A stretch of 64,000 bases of DNA from Planctomycetota bacterium (GTDB lineage Bacteria > Planctomycetota > UBA1135 > UBA2386): positions 1 to 64,000 of the forward strand of contig BJHM01000013.1 in NCBI GenBank assembly GCA_014192625.1, in the 5' to 3' direction. The notes beneath the pieces are model-generated. The model ran no database searches, was not told where the DNA came from, and saw nothing but the letters and a program-made list of their open reading frames with translations. Below, piece by piece: positions 19,005 through 25,726 of the stretch. Positions within the stretch are counted from its first letter, which is position 1; each line of letters opens with the position of its first letter. The position numbers and the translations under genes were made by a program.

Positions 19005-19490
19005 ATGCACAATTTTTTTCACATTTTTAGCGCAGGCCTTCTTGCTGCCGCCCTCCAGTCACAAGACACCGTCGCGGCGGTCAGCTCCTTTGGCACTGGC
19101 TGCGGAACGGCACCTCTAGAACTCCTGCCACTGCCGGGCGTGCGCCCGATCCTCAACGCCGCACAGATCGTTGACATCATCAACATCCCGTTCGGCCTCG
19201 CCTTTATGGCTTACGGCTCGAGCAATAGTTTTATGAACGCACAGCCGCTTCCCATAGACCTCGCTGCCTATGGCATGCCGGGCTGCATGCTTTACCACAA
19301 CCTAGTCGACTTCGCTCTGCCGATGATCCCAGTGTCATCCGGTCGCGCTCGCTACACGTTTCAATTGCCATTCTCGGCCAGCTTCATCGGTCAACACATC
19401 TACCTACAGGGTTGGGCGATTTATCCAGGCGTCAATCCAGGTGGCCTGCTGGCGAGCAACGCCATCGACATGCTGCTGGGTGATCAATGA
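19005..19490 (+). CDS. Small secreted GTGCG-domain protein
   Basis: 161 residues: a signal peptide (hydrophobic 'GLLAAALQ', likely cut near residue 20) followed by nothing but the C-terminal domain found in the Kelch protein. Conserved points are 'FGTGCGTAPLEL', 'AFMAYGSSN', 'PLPIDLAAYGMPGC', 'GQHIYLQGWAIYPG' and 'LLASNAIDMLLG'. The two conserved Cys (GCG and PGC) suggest a disulfide, as expected for an exported beta-sandwich. I know this domain as recurring at the C-termini of planctomycete secreted proteins, but no function is established to my knowledge. Here it is free-standing, next to a broken divergent paralogue. Followed by two strong hairpins. Confidence 0.8.
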   Translation: MHNFFHIFSAGLLAAALQSQDTVAAVSSFGTGCGTAPLELLPLPGVRPILNAAQIVDIINIPFGLAFMAYGSSNSFMNAQPLPIDLAAYGMPGCMLYHNLVDFALPMIPVSSGRARYTFQLPFSASFIGQHIYLQGWAIYPGVNPGGLLASNAIDMLLGDQ

Positions 19491-19539
19491 CCTTTGTGGA
19501 GTTAGACACAGATCCGCTAAAATGAGCTCCGCAGAATAG

Positions 19540-19633
19540 TTGTTGCGTAAATGGAAAAGCACTTAGGATTTCCACTTGGCGCAACAAACCTGCACTGCGG
19601 CATGGCCTGCCTCTTTTCAGGAAGGGCCATGCC
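19540..19633. repeat. Two consecutive long inverted repeats (hairpins)
   Basis: First: TTGTTGCG (19540-19547) / CGCAACAA (19580-19587) with a nested TGGAAA (19552-19557) / TTTCCA (19569-19574). Second: GGCATGGCC (19599-19607) / GGCCATGCC (19625-19633). Neither is followed by a T tract. They start 50 bases after the secreted-domain gene and could form a structured 3' end or mark an old mobile/repeat element. Confidence 0.7.
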
Positions 19634-20354
19634 AGACACCACGGCCTAGCAAATCCGGCAAGCGCACTCTAAGGCCTAACGCAAACGAGTAGCCATTATT
19701 AGGCACCAGCCATAGCCCCACTTTCGCTCGCCCACCTATTCGTGGCCGCGCTCAGACCACCAAGGGCCTAGACGGCAGCAGCGCACTCCCCACCATGTGG
19801 GCGCATAGACTATGGCCCGCCCTTAGACAGCGACACTGTGGTCGGCGCTTGGCTCTTATCCCGCGCCAAACAAAACGAAGAACAAGCCAAAGACACTGGG
19901 GCGCCGTCGCTGGCCTCCTCATTCCCCGTTGTCGATGATAGTTTCCAATGGCCGCGCCGAATTGAATACTTGCTGTCATTCTCAGTGAATGGGGCATTAG
20001 CGGTAATGTCAAAAAATATCTGCTGCAGGAGGCCTACCACTTGCCGTGCATCCGCGACCTGATCCAATGCTGCAACCGCTTGGTGGATTTGCTGGATAAC
20101 AAGGGTAAGCAGACCGACAGACAGTGGCAGAAACTTTCCCGTGCGCTCACCTACTGACCTGCGTATGCCAAATCGGCCCCGATACAAAGCGGCACGGCCC
20201 GGAAAGGTAATACCTAGACCATTACAGCGCGGGCCTGCGGCAAGACCAACTGCAGGCGATCGAGTCCAGCGGCATAGCGCATCAAAAACACCCGGCGGTT
20301 CGCATTACCGATTTCTGTTTTGCCTGTTCGAAGTAATGCGGCAGCCAACAGGCT
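19634..20354. other. Non-coding or decayed region with gene-like fragments
   Basis: 721 bases with no intact gene. A plus-strand fragment ending at ~20157 reads '…KKYLLQEAYHLPCIRDLIQ…' followed by 'VDLLDNKGKQTDRQWQKL' and a stop; another around 20218-20337 reads 'DHYSAGLRQDQLQAIESSG'. The opposite strand is also open at 19810-20187. These look like pieces of a decayed gene, perhaps a transposase, but no family could be assigned. Several TAGGCCT-type palindromes occur. Confidence 0.4.
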
Positions 20355-21158
20355 CTAACCGGGGAGGCGAATAAACATGGGCACCGAAAACAAATCGACA
20401 AAGCCTAGCTTGAGATAAACGCAATGCCCATCGTCGGATGACTGCAGGACGCCTATGCGATAACCCATTTTATAAGCCACGCGCAAGGCCTCTGCCGTGA
20501 CAAAAGAACCCAGTCCCTTGCGCCGCTCCTGCGGCAGCGTTGCCACACAATAGACCCCTGCAAAGCCGTCGGCCAGGTAGAGCATGGACGTTGCCGCAAG
20601 CCGGCCTTGGTGCCAGATTCCGAAGAACTGCATGCGCGCATCGGCCGCCATGTCTACCCCGATACAGTGGGGTGAAAACATGCGGGCCAACTCAGGCGGC
20701 AGTGGGTAGCCAGCGGCAAGAACCTTCGCCCACTCAGCAGAGTCTTTGCCTGCGTCGATCCGAGTCCATGTATAGCCAAAAGGCAGGACGGTCGGAGGCA
20801 GCCGATCAATCTCGATTGCCATCGCTGGCATGGCGGCCAGCTGAAACCCTTGCTGCAATAGTTTTTGAGCAAGCACGTCACTGACACCCTCAGTGTAAAT
20901 AGCCATTACAGGCACCGCGAGATCGAGCAGGGGAGAGACGGCAGAATCCGTGATTTCCTCACAGTTCGCGTCCGAAATAATGGCCATATTTCCCAGCGAG
21001 TGCTGCGCGCCAGTAATCAGCCTCAGATAACTTTCGGTTTCGACTGCACCCTGCCCACGCATGATCTGGCGAAATGCTAGGTCTAATTGCCGCGCAGCGC
21101 CTGCGCCAATCAAATTGCGACTTGCAGCGATCGAATCCACGATTGGGGGTTTATTCAT
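20355..21158 (-). CDS. GNAT-family N-acetyltransferase
   Basis: 267 residues from ATG 21158 (a TTG-initiated extension to 21254 lacks protein character). The C-terminal ~120 residues are a GNAT fold: 'GVYCVATLPQERRKGLGS' contains the acetyl-CoA pyrophosphate loop (R/Q-x-x-G-x-G/A as 'RRKGLG'), followed by 'VTAEALRVAYKMGY' and 'LQSSDDGHCVYLKLGF'. The N-terminal half looks like a second, degenerate GNAT-like repeat ('YTEGVSDVLAQKLLQQGF'). Cytoplasmic; acceptor substrate unknown. A 12-bp palindrome GCAATCGATTGC lies immediately upstream of the start. No operon partner. Confidence 0.82.
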   Translation of the reverse strand: MNKPPIVDSIAASRNLIGAGAARQLDLAFRQIMRGQGAVETESYLRLITGAQHSLGNMAIISDANCEEITDSAVSPLLDLAVPVMAIYTEGVSDVLAQKLLQQGFQLAAMPAMAIEIDRLPPTVLPFGYTWTRIDAGKDSAEWAKVLAAGYPLPPELARMFSPHCIGVDMAADARMQFFGIWHQGRLAATSMLYLADGFAGVYCVATLPQERRKGLGSFVTAEALRVAYKMGYRIGVLQSSDDGHCVYLKLGFVDLFSVPMFIRLPG

Positions 21159-21774
21159 TGCAATCGATTGCGAGTTATTTATCTGTCCCGATAATGCTGC
21201 TGCGGAATGCGCATTGCAATCTAAAGTAATTACCGACCAGATAGGATTTTTCAAAAGGCAACAGGAACTTTAGGCAACGGTTCCGGACCATCCGGCCACC
21301 CATATCTCGATCATCTGCCGCACCCGCTAGCAGCCGTCCAGTTTTTAGCACCTGCGATATCGCGCCCTGTAATCACCTCCCTGCTCACCCACCAGTTTGC
21401 ACCCAACTTTCACACAACTCCAATACAGCACACCGCTTAGCGAATCCGAAAGTAACATCTTGAACGCAGCGCTAGACAGCAGCAACGAAGGCATTTGGCC
21501 TTGGCAAAACTTCGTCTATTGCGCGCCATTATTACTGCCTCGGAAACGCCGCAGATGCGCGCATGGCAACCGCCATGGATAGCAAGGTGAAAGCCTTGGT
21601 TTTTTTGACGAATGGCCATCCTAGAGGGGCTCGGCAAACGATGACGAACGTGAGTTCGGGTAAGGGTCGGTAGCGGGTGGCCACGCTCCTCTCGGCCAAC
21701 TGCCTCGGCGGCGCAAAGCGCTTTTAGGCCTGATGGTCCGCGCAGCGCGATTGGCGGATTAGGGTGTTTCCGCC
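21159..21774. other. Intergenic region with no intact gene
   Basis: 616 bases upstream of the GNAT gene. It contains the first copy of a 31-base direct repeat (21702-21732) and no gene that I can support. The first repeat copy lies in a short open frame ending 'PRRRKALLGLMVRAARLAD', mirrored by the 39-codon frame that follows. Confidence 0.45.
21702..21732 (+). repeat. 31-base direct repeat, copy 1
   Basis: Identical over 31 bases to 21843-21873 (offset 141). It starts GCCTCGGCGG, ends TTTTAGGCCTG and contains the palindrome AAAGCGCTTT. In both copies one plus frame encodes PRRRKALLGL. Confidence 0.9.
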
Positions 21775-21894
21775 ATGAGCACTGAAAACTCATATAAATG
21801 GCTGCCTGAATATCTCCAGCAAAACTTGCGTCTCAAAATTACGCCTCGGCGGCGCAAAGCGCTTTTAGGCCTGTTAGATTTTCAGGCTCGCTAG
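21775..21894 (+). CDS. Possible 39-residue peptide or gene fragment
   Basis: ATG 21775 to TAG 21892-21894. The peptide begins MSTENSYKWLPEYLQQN, continues 'LRLKITPRRRKALLGL' and ends 'LDFQAR'. Composition is protein-like, and the frame spans copy 2 of the 31-base repeat. No Shine-Dalgarno sequence was seen. It may be a leftover N-terminus of a larger decayed gene. No family recognised. Confidence 0.3.
   Translation: MSTENSYKWLPEYLQQNLRLKITPRRRKALLGLLDFQAR
21843..21873 (+). repeat. 31-base direct repeat, copy 2
   Basis: Exact second copy of 21702-21732; lies inside the 39-codon frame 21775-21894. Confidence 0.9.
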
Positions 21895-21985
21895 ACCTAG
21901 CAGGCCACCGCACTCCTTACATTGGTGCGCGAACTAGGCCGCGGCGAAAGGTAGCGACAAGCAAAGCTACCGAGCGCAGACTCCA

Positions 21986-22636
21986 CTATGGAACTTCGCT
22001 AAACAGCCCCCCGTTGACCACGATCTCACGAGCGAGCAGTAAGCCGAACGCAATACTCAGCGTTCCCGCCACGAGCCGGATGCGACGCTGGAAATGTAAG
22101 CTCCGTTCCCTGGCATACACGACCGGCGCGGCGATGAGCCCCGTGACCACCAGCATTCCAACAATCGTCCCAATCCCAAACACGAATAGATAGGCGAGCG
22201 CCCACCACACATCTGGTATGGCCGCGAGCACGAGAATCGCAACTGCCGCCGAGCCAGCGAGCCCGTGCACTATTCCGACCATCACTGGCAGCCGCGTTTT
22301 ACACTTGTGCGGGTGCAAATGGCCCTGCGCGCCTTCGTCAGCATGATTGCCACGCAAATTCGTGAAACCGATGAGTATCAGCATCAGGGCAACACCGAAC
22401 TCAAGACCGAGTCCGACTCGCGGCGGGATCACCATTCGGAACACAACGATTGCGCCGCCAACAATGAACACCGTAAGCGAATGCCCAATCCCCCACAGTC
22501 CGCCGATCCACGCCGCACGGCGGAACGATTGTTCACGCGCGACCATGGTGGTCACCGCCACGACATGATCGGCGTCGGTGGCGTGCTTTAGCCCGAGGAG
22601 CAAACCGAGCAGGCCAACGGATAGGGCGGATAACAT
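21986..22636 (-). CDS. Nickel/cobalt transporter-like membrane protein (NicO/NiCoT group)
   Basis: 216 residues with about six membrane helices. TM1-2 carries 'LGLKHATDADHVVAV', the H-x4-D-H metal-binding motif diagnostic of NiCoT/NicO permeases, and 'GLWGIGHSLTVF' supplies the second conserved His. A His-containing cytoplasmic loop ('GHLHPHKCK') sits in the middle, and 'VGIVHGLAGSAAVAIL' follows. It is shorter than full NiCoT (~330 aa) and close to the UreH/HupE-like short type. Likely role is Ni2+ or Co2+ transport across the inner membrane; direction cannot be told. It stands alone, without urease or hydrogenase genes in view, and I saw no metal-responsive regulator or cobalamin riboswitch upstream. 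Confidence 0.85.
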   Translation of the reverse strand: MLSALSVGLLGLLLGLKHATDADHVVAVTTMVAREQSFRRAAWIGGLWGIGHSLTVFIVGGAIVVFRMVIPPRVGLGLEFGVALMLILIGFTNLRGNHADEGAQGHLHPHKCKTRLPVMVGIVHGLAGSAAVAILVLAAIPDVWWALAYLFVFGIGTIVGMLVVTGLIAAPVVYARERSLHFQRRIRLVAGTLSIAFGLLLAREIVVNGGLFSEVP

Positions 22637-23027
22637 CGTGACGTATAAATACTGCGACGGAGTCCGAATGTAAGCACACTTAATACCTCATTCTGAAACA
22701 CGGCGCAAGATTTATTGGTAGCACTGCTCATTGCCAATAATCAGGCTTGGATTCTCGGTGAACCGTCACCAGCACTGCCTGCAGACCGGTTCCACTCAGC
22801 GCGTTAGGCAAGTCGGCCAGCTGGTGGGGCGCAGCCGACAGCTTGCTACTCCCACCCGTCGTGCGAATGTAATAAAGCCCACTGCGGATCGCTTTCAAAG
22901 CCGGCGCCGGCAGGTCGCAGGTTCCCCTCGCCGCTTTCGACACTACATCGCACGTGCTTTGCCGCGCGAGGCACACTTCGACACCTGCGGGCCCACGCCG
23001 CGCTGAGCGGCCAGTAATCTCAGCGGC
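22637..23027. other. Region upstream of the Ni/Co transporter gene, partly open reading frame
   Basis: 391 bases. The minus frame that carries the K+ channel stays open for 99 codons after the channel's TGA, down to 22728, and is described separately as a weak small gene. The remaining ~90 bases (22637-22727) should hold the promoter of the transporter gene; no riboswitch was recognised. Confidence 0.45.
22728..22976 (-). CDS. Possible small protein or extension of the channel frame
   Basis: 82 codons from GTG 22976 to TGA at 22728. It is in the same frame as the upstream K+ channel gene, with no stop between the channel's TGA (23028-23030) and its own end. The peptide reads 'LKAIRSGLYYIRTTGGSS' then 'HQLADLPNALSGTGLQAVL', which is protein-like. 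It may be a separate small gene, a decayed C-terminal part of the channel after a nonsense change, or a read-through extension. No family recognised, and no clear Shine-Dalgarno before the GTG. Confidence 0.35.
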   Translation of the reverse strand: MCLARQSTCDVVSKAARGTCDLPAPALKAIRSGLYYIRTTGGSSKLSAAPHQLADLPNALSGTGLQAVLVTVHRESKPDYWQ

Positions 23028-23723
23028 TCACTTTTGTTGATGCTTGGTGCCAGTTGCTAGTCCCACCGCCGCGAGTCGCGCAATAAACACTGCCGTGATA
23101 AAAATGCCTGCGGCGGATTCTAGCATTGTCAATGCGCGCGCCCATGGTGATCGCGCCACAATGTCGCCGAATCCGACCGTGGTAATCGTAGTTATTGAAA
23201 AGTAGAGCGAAGTGTCCCAATTGAGGGTTACCGCCTTTGCCTCGATCGTCGCCCAATATGAAGTTGGGTCGTTCTCGGATATGTGCCGATGCATCGTCGC
23301 AAACATAATCGCGCTCAAAAGGTACACCGCGATGCCGCCGTACAGCCGATCATCGATCAGGGAGTTACTACGCAAGAGCATCGCGCTGATACAGAAGGTT
23401 GAGTATCCGTAATAGGTGAATGCCAGAAAGGCGATCGGGCTTCGCGCTATCAGCTTCAAATCGCCGTGATAGAGCAGCGCCGCCATCACGATCAGTGCAA
23501 TAAACATCAAAACCACTGGCACTGCGCGCTTCCAATCGCCAAGCGCCAAGATGCCAAAGAGCGGCACCATTGAGATCCCGAGTGGGAATCCCCAATCCGA
23601 CTCGCCGAACTCGTCGAGAAAAAAGGGGTGCAGCACGATCAGAGCAACCAGCGCGCCTAGGAGCGGGAGCGATCGATTTTTGCACCACTTCCAGGGGGTT
23701 TGCGCGGCAATAAATGATTCCAC
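23028..23723 (-). CDS. Potassium channel, pore-loop type
   Basis: 231 residues beginning at GTG 23723. The selectivity filter is 'TTITTVGFGDIVAR' (TVGFGD), located between the last two membrane helices. Before it are four or five further hydrophobic segments ('LLGALVALIVLHPFF', 'VVLMFIALIVMAALLY'), without the Arg-rich S4 of voltage sensors, so this is an ion-channel-2 type pore with extra N-terminal helices. The cytoplasmic tail is very short ('LATGTKHQQK'). The stop codon is TGA, followed directly by a 7-bp hairpin and 99 open codons. Divergent neighbour on the other side is the tRNA pair. Confidence 0.83.
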   Translation of the reverse strand: MESFIAAQTPWKWCKNRSLPLLGALVALIVLHPFFLDEFGESDWGFPLGISMVPLFGILALGDWKRAVPVVLMFIALIVMAALLYHGDLKLIARSPIAFLAFTYYGYSTFCISAMLLRSNSLIDDRLYGGIAVYLLSAIMFATMHRHISENDPTSYWATIEAKAVTLNWDTSLYFSITTITTVGFGDIVARSPWARALTMLESAAGIFITAVFIARLAAVGLATGTKHQQK

Positions 23724-23954
23724 CCAAGGAGCCTAACAGAAAGGCTTGGGATCGTGCTTTGCACTGCCAAATCGGTCTAGGTTTCCATTGTCGCTGTCGG
23801 CAACTTGCCCAAGCCCATGGTCATTTTGACCCAAGTGACTCGGGTGCCGGATGCAACTGGGTGGAGTAGCCCCGATATTCTGTGAGGATCGGGTGCTTTT
23901 ATTTATCTGACATAAGTCACGGTGGCGATGGCCGTCCGAGCGAGCGAGGTAGCT

Positions 23955-23984
23955 CGCGCATCGCACCGCCGCGCATCGCACCGC
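23955..23984 (+). repeat. 15-base tandem duplication
   Basis: CGCGCATCGCACCGC occurs twice head to tail (23955-23969, 23970-23984), in the spacer downstream of the tRNA genes. The core CGCGCATCGCAC is the same as adjoining units of the heptamer array at 55.9 kb. Confidence 0.85.
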
Positions 23985-24043
23985 CCTTGAAACGACAGCG
24001 CCCCAGAGCTTTGCAGCCCTAGGGCGGGTTCGTGTCTGACGAC

Positions 24044-24120
<77 letters not shown>

Positions 24121-24203
24121 TTGGGTGAGGAAACACCATAGCGACGCATCGCGAGCTTGCAAGGGTCAAGTCCACCGCAAGCGGTCCTTGAAAAGGCTAA
24201 GAA

Positions 24204-24302
24204 TGGCGGGAGTGCATGGGAATCGAACCCACCGAGAGCCGCTCTAGGCGACCCTCCACAGGTTTTGAAGACCAGGCCGAACACCAGCTCAGATGCACTC
24301 CC
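24204..24302 (-). tRNA. selC: Selenocysteine tRNA (UCA)
   Basis: 99 bases including encoded CCA (24204-24206), discriminator G. Acceptor stem of 8 bp GGGAGTGC/GCACTCCC and T stem of 5 bp GTGGG/CCCAT give the 8+5 layout unique to bacterial tRNA-Sec. The D stem has 6 bp (CTGAGC/GTTCGG), again typical. The anticodon loop CTTCAAA holds TCA, which reads UGA. The variable arm is a 9-bp stem (GAGGGTCGC/GCGGCTCTC). One T-T mismatch in the anticodon stem (CTGGT/ACCTG) is the only flaw. The genome should therefore encode selA, selB, selD and selenoproteins, none of which is certain in this window. Confidence 0.93.
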
Positions 24303-24403
24303 GCAGATTTTTTGAATGATGCCGAAAAACCTGACGAACTGAAAGCTTGCTGATGGGCAACCCGTTTCCAAGTGGGCCTCGGGTTGCTAGCTTCTTCGCC
24401 CCT

Positions 24404-24952
24404 ATGCAAGTCAGCGCACTCGAACTCCGTCCGGGCATGCTCATCAGCTACGAAAGCCGCATGTGCACAGTGACATGGTGGAACATCCTCCGCAACGATC
24501 GACGTGCCTTCGTGCAGATGCACATCAAGGACCTACAGAACGGCCGCGTCACCGAGATGAAGGAGCACACCGACTCGAAGTGGGAAGTGCTCGATAAGGA
24601 AGAGATCGACCTGACGCACAGCTACCGCGATGGGCAGGAAGAAGTCTTCTACCGCGAGGATGGCGATGAAGTTCGCTGCCCGATCGCAGCTACCGAGGAC
24701 GCCTTGAAGTGGCCCGCGGCGGTCTACATCGGGTTCTTCGTCAACGGCACGCTGGTCTCGGTCATGCCGCCTCGCTACTCGGTGCTCGCCATCACAGACA
24801 CCACGCCGCCGATCCGCGGCGCTGGCACTGGCCAGAAAGAAGCGGTGCTCGAAAATGGTGTCAAGGTGAAGGTCAACATGCTCTGCGATGTCGGCGACAA
24901 GGTGCGGATCGACACCGAGACGATGGAATTCCGCGAGCGCATTCAAGCTTGA
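24404..24952 (+). CDS. efp: Elongation factor P-like protein with atypical tip loop
   Basis: 182 residues from ATG 24404; an earlier in-frame start at 24347 adds a tail with no family match. The three-domain EF-P layout is complete: KOW-like domain I, OB domain with 'AVYIGFFVNGTLVSVMPP', and C-terminal OB with 'ATGQ…VLENGVKVKVNML' and 'GDKVRIDTETMEFRER'. EF-P enters the ribosomal E site and relieves stalling at polyproline. The domain I tip, which normally carries a modified Lys (…PGKG…) or Arg, reads 'RNDRRAF'; by my alignment Asp32 falls at the Lys position with Arg33 and Arg34 next. A hairpin GCAACCCG (24357-24364)/CGGGTTGC (24380-24387) sits in the leader. The tRNA genes are divergent. 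It may be canonical EF-P or a paralogue. Confidence 0.87.
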   Translation: MQVSALELRPGMLISYESRMCTVTWWNILRNDRRAFVQMHIKDLQNGRVTEMKEHTDSKWEVLDKEEIDLTHSYRDGQEEVFYREDGDEVRCPIAATEDALKWPAAVYIGFFVNGTLVSVMPPRYSVLAITDTTPPIRGAGTGQKEAVLENGVKVKVNMLCDVGDKVRIDTETMEFRERIQA

Positions 24953-24966
24953 GCGGAGCGCCTTTC

Positions 24967-25680
24967 TTGTTCGCGCAAACCGTGGAGCCAAACGTCCTTC
25001 TACAGTGGCTCCAGATCATCTGGCTAGACCTGCTGCTCGCTGGTGACAACGCCATCGTGATCGCGATGGCGGTGCACTCGCTGCCGCCGCGAGAACGCCG
25101 ACTGGGCCGCCTCTGGGGCACGGCGGGCGCAGCGATTTTGCGCGTCGTCTTCCTGGCGATCGCAAGCTGGCTGCTTGCAATACCGCTACTAAAAGCCGCT
25201 GGCGGCATCGCACTGATATTTATCGCGTGGCGATTGCTTGCGCCGAAACCTGCTGGCCCAAACGATGCGCAGGACAACAAGCGTGCTGGCGCAAACCTCC
25301 GCGATGCGATCAAAATCATTGTGATCGCCGATCTCTCGATGAGCATCGACAACGTGTTTGCGGTCACTGCCGCAGCACGCGGCGATCTCAAAATGGCCGC
25401 CATGGGCATCGCGGTCTCGATCCCGATCGTGATCTGGGGCAGCGGATTCTTGAGCACCCTGATGCACCGGCAACCGTGGATCATTTGGCTTGGCGGCGGA
25501 GTGCTCGGCTACGTAGCTGGGTCGCTGCTGTTGGAAGACGAAAAGGTAATCGAATGGTTTGGCTGTGATCCGCAGCACCCTGGTCACCCGTTGCCACTCG
25601 CGCTTGCCATCGGTTTCACGGTGTTTGGCTTTTGGCACCACTACAGGCGCAGGCCACAAAAACCTGCCGCGAACAGCTAA
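24967..25680 (+). CDS. TerC-family integral membrane protein
   Basis: 237 residues if translation starts at TTG 24967, which has GGAG eight bases upstream; TTG 24949 and GTG 24982 are alternatives. The opening 'IWLDLLLAGDNAIVIAMAV' and the repeat 'IVIADLSMSIDNVFAVTAA' are the paired acidic membrane motifs (D-x-x-L/DN) of TerC/YjbE proteins, which bind or export metal ions such as Mn2+. Seven hydrophobic segments fit the family. It begins only ~15 bases after efp, so the two are probably co-transcribed. In some bacteria TerC-type proteins supply Mn2+ to exported enzymes; whether this applies here is unknown. Confidence 0.88.
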   Translation: MFAQTVEPNVLLQWLQIIWLDLLLAGDNAIVIAMAVHSLPPRERRLGRLWGTAGAAILRVVFLAIASWLLAIPLLKAAGGIALIFIAWRLLAPKPAGPNDAQDNKRAGANLRDAIKIIVIADLSMSIDNVFAVTAAARGDLKMAAMGIAVSIPIVIWGSGFLSTLMHRQPWIIWLGGGVLGYVAGSLLLEDEKVIEWFGCDPQHPGHPLPLALAIGFTVFGFWHHYRRRPQKPAANS

Positions 25681-25726
25681 TCCGCGGTTGGTATCGCGGT
25701 TGGTATCGCAGCGCGCAGCTGGCGCG

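Noticed and set aside
21437-21793. 118-codon minus-strand frame between the GNAT and Ni/Co transporter genes
   Set aside because: Composition (Arg, Cys, Ser rich) looks like chance reading through the 31-bp repeat; no start signal. Kept only as a repeat region.
22637-22730. Cobalamin or nickel riboswitch upstream of the Ni/Co transporter
   Set aside because: No conserved B12-box or NiCo riboswitch pattern could be seen.
24709-24966. Long N-terminal extension of the TerC protein
   Set aside because: This part overlaps efp out of frame and is low-complexity in character; TTG 24967 with GGAG upstream is better.
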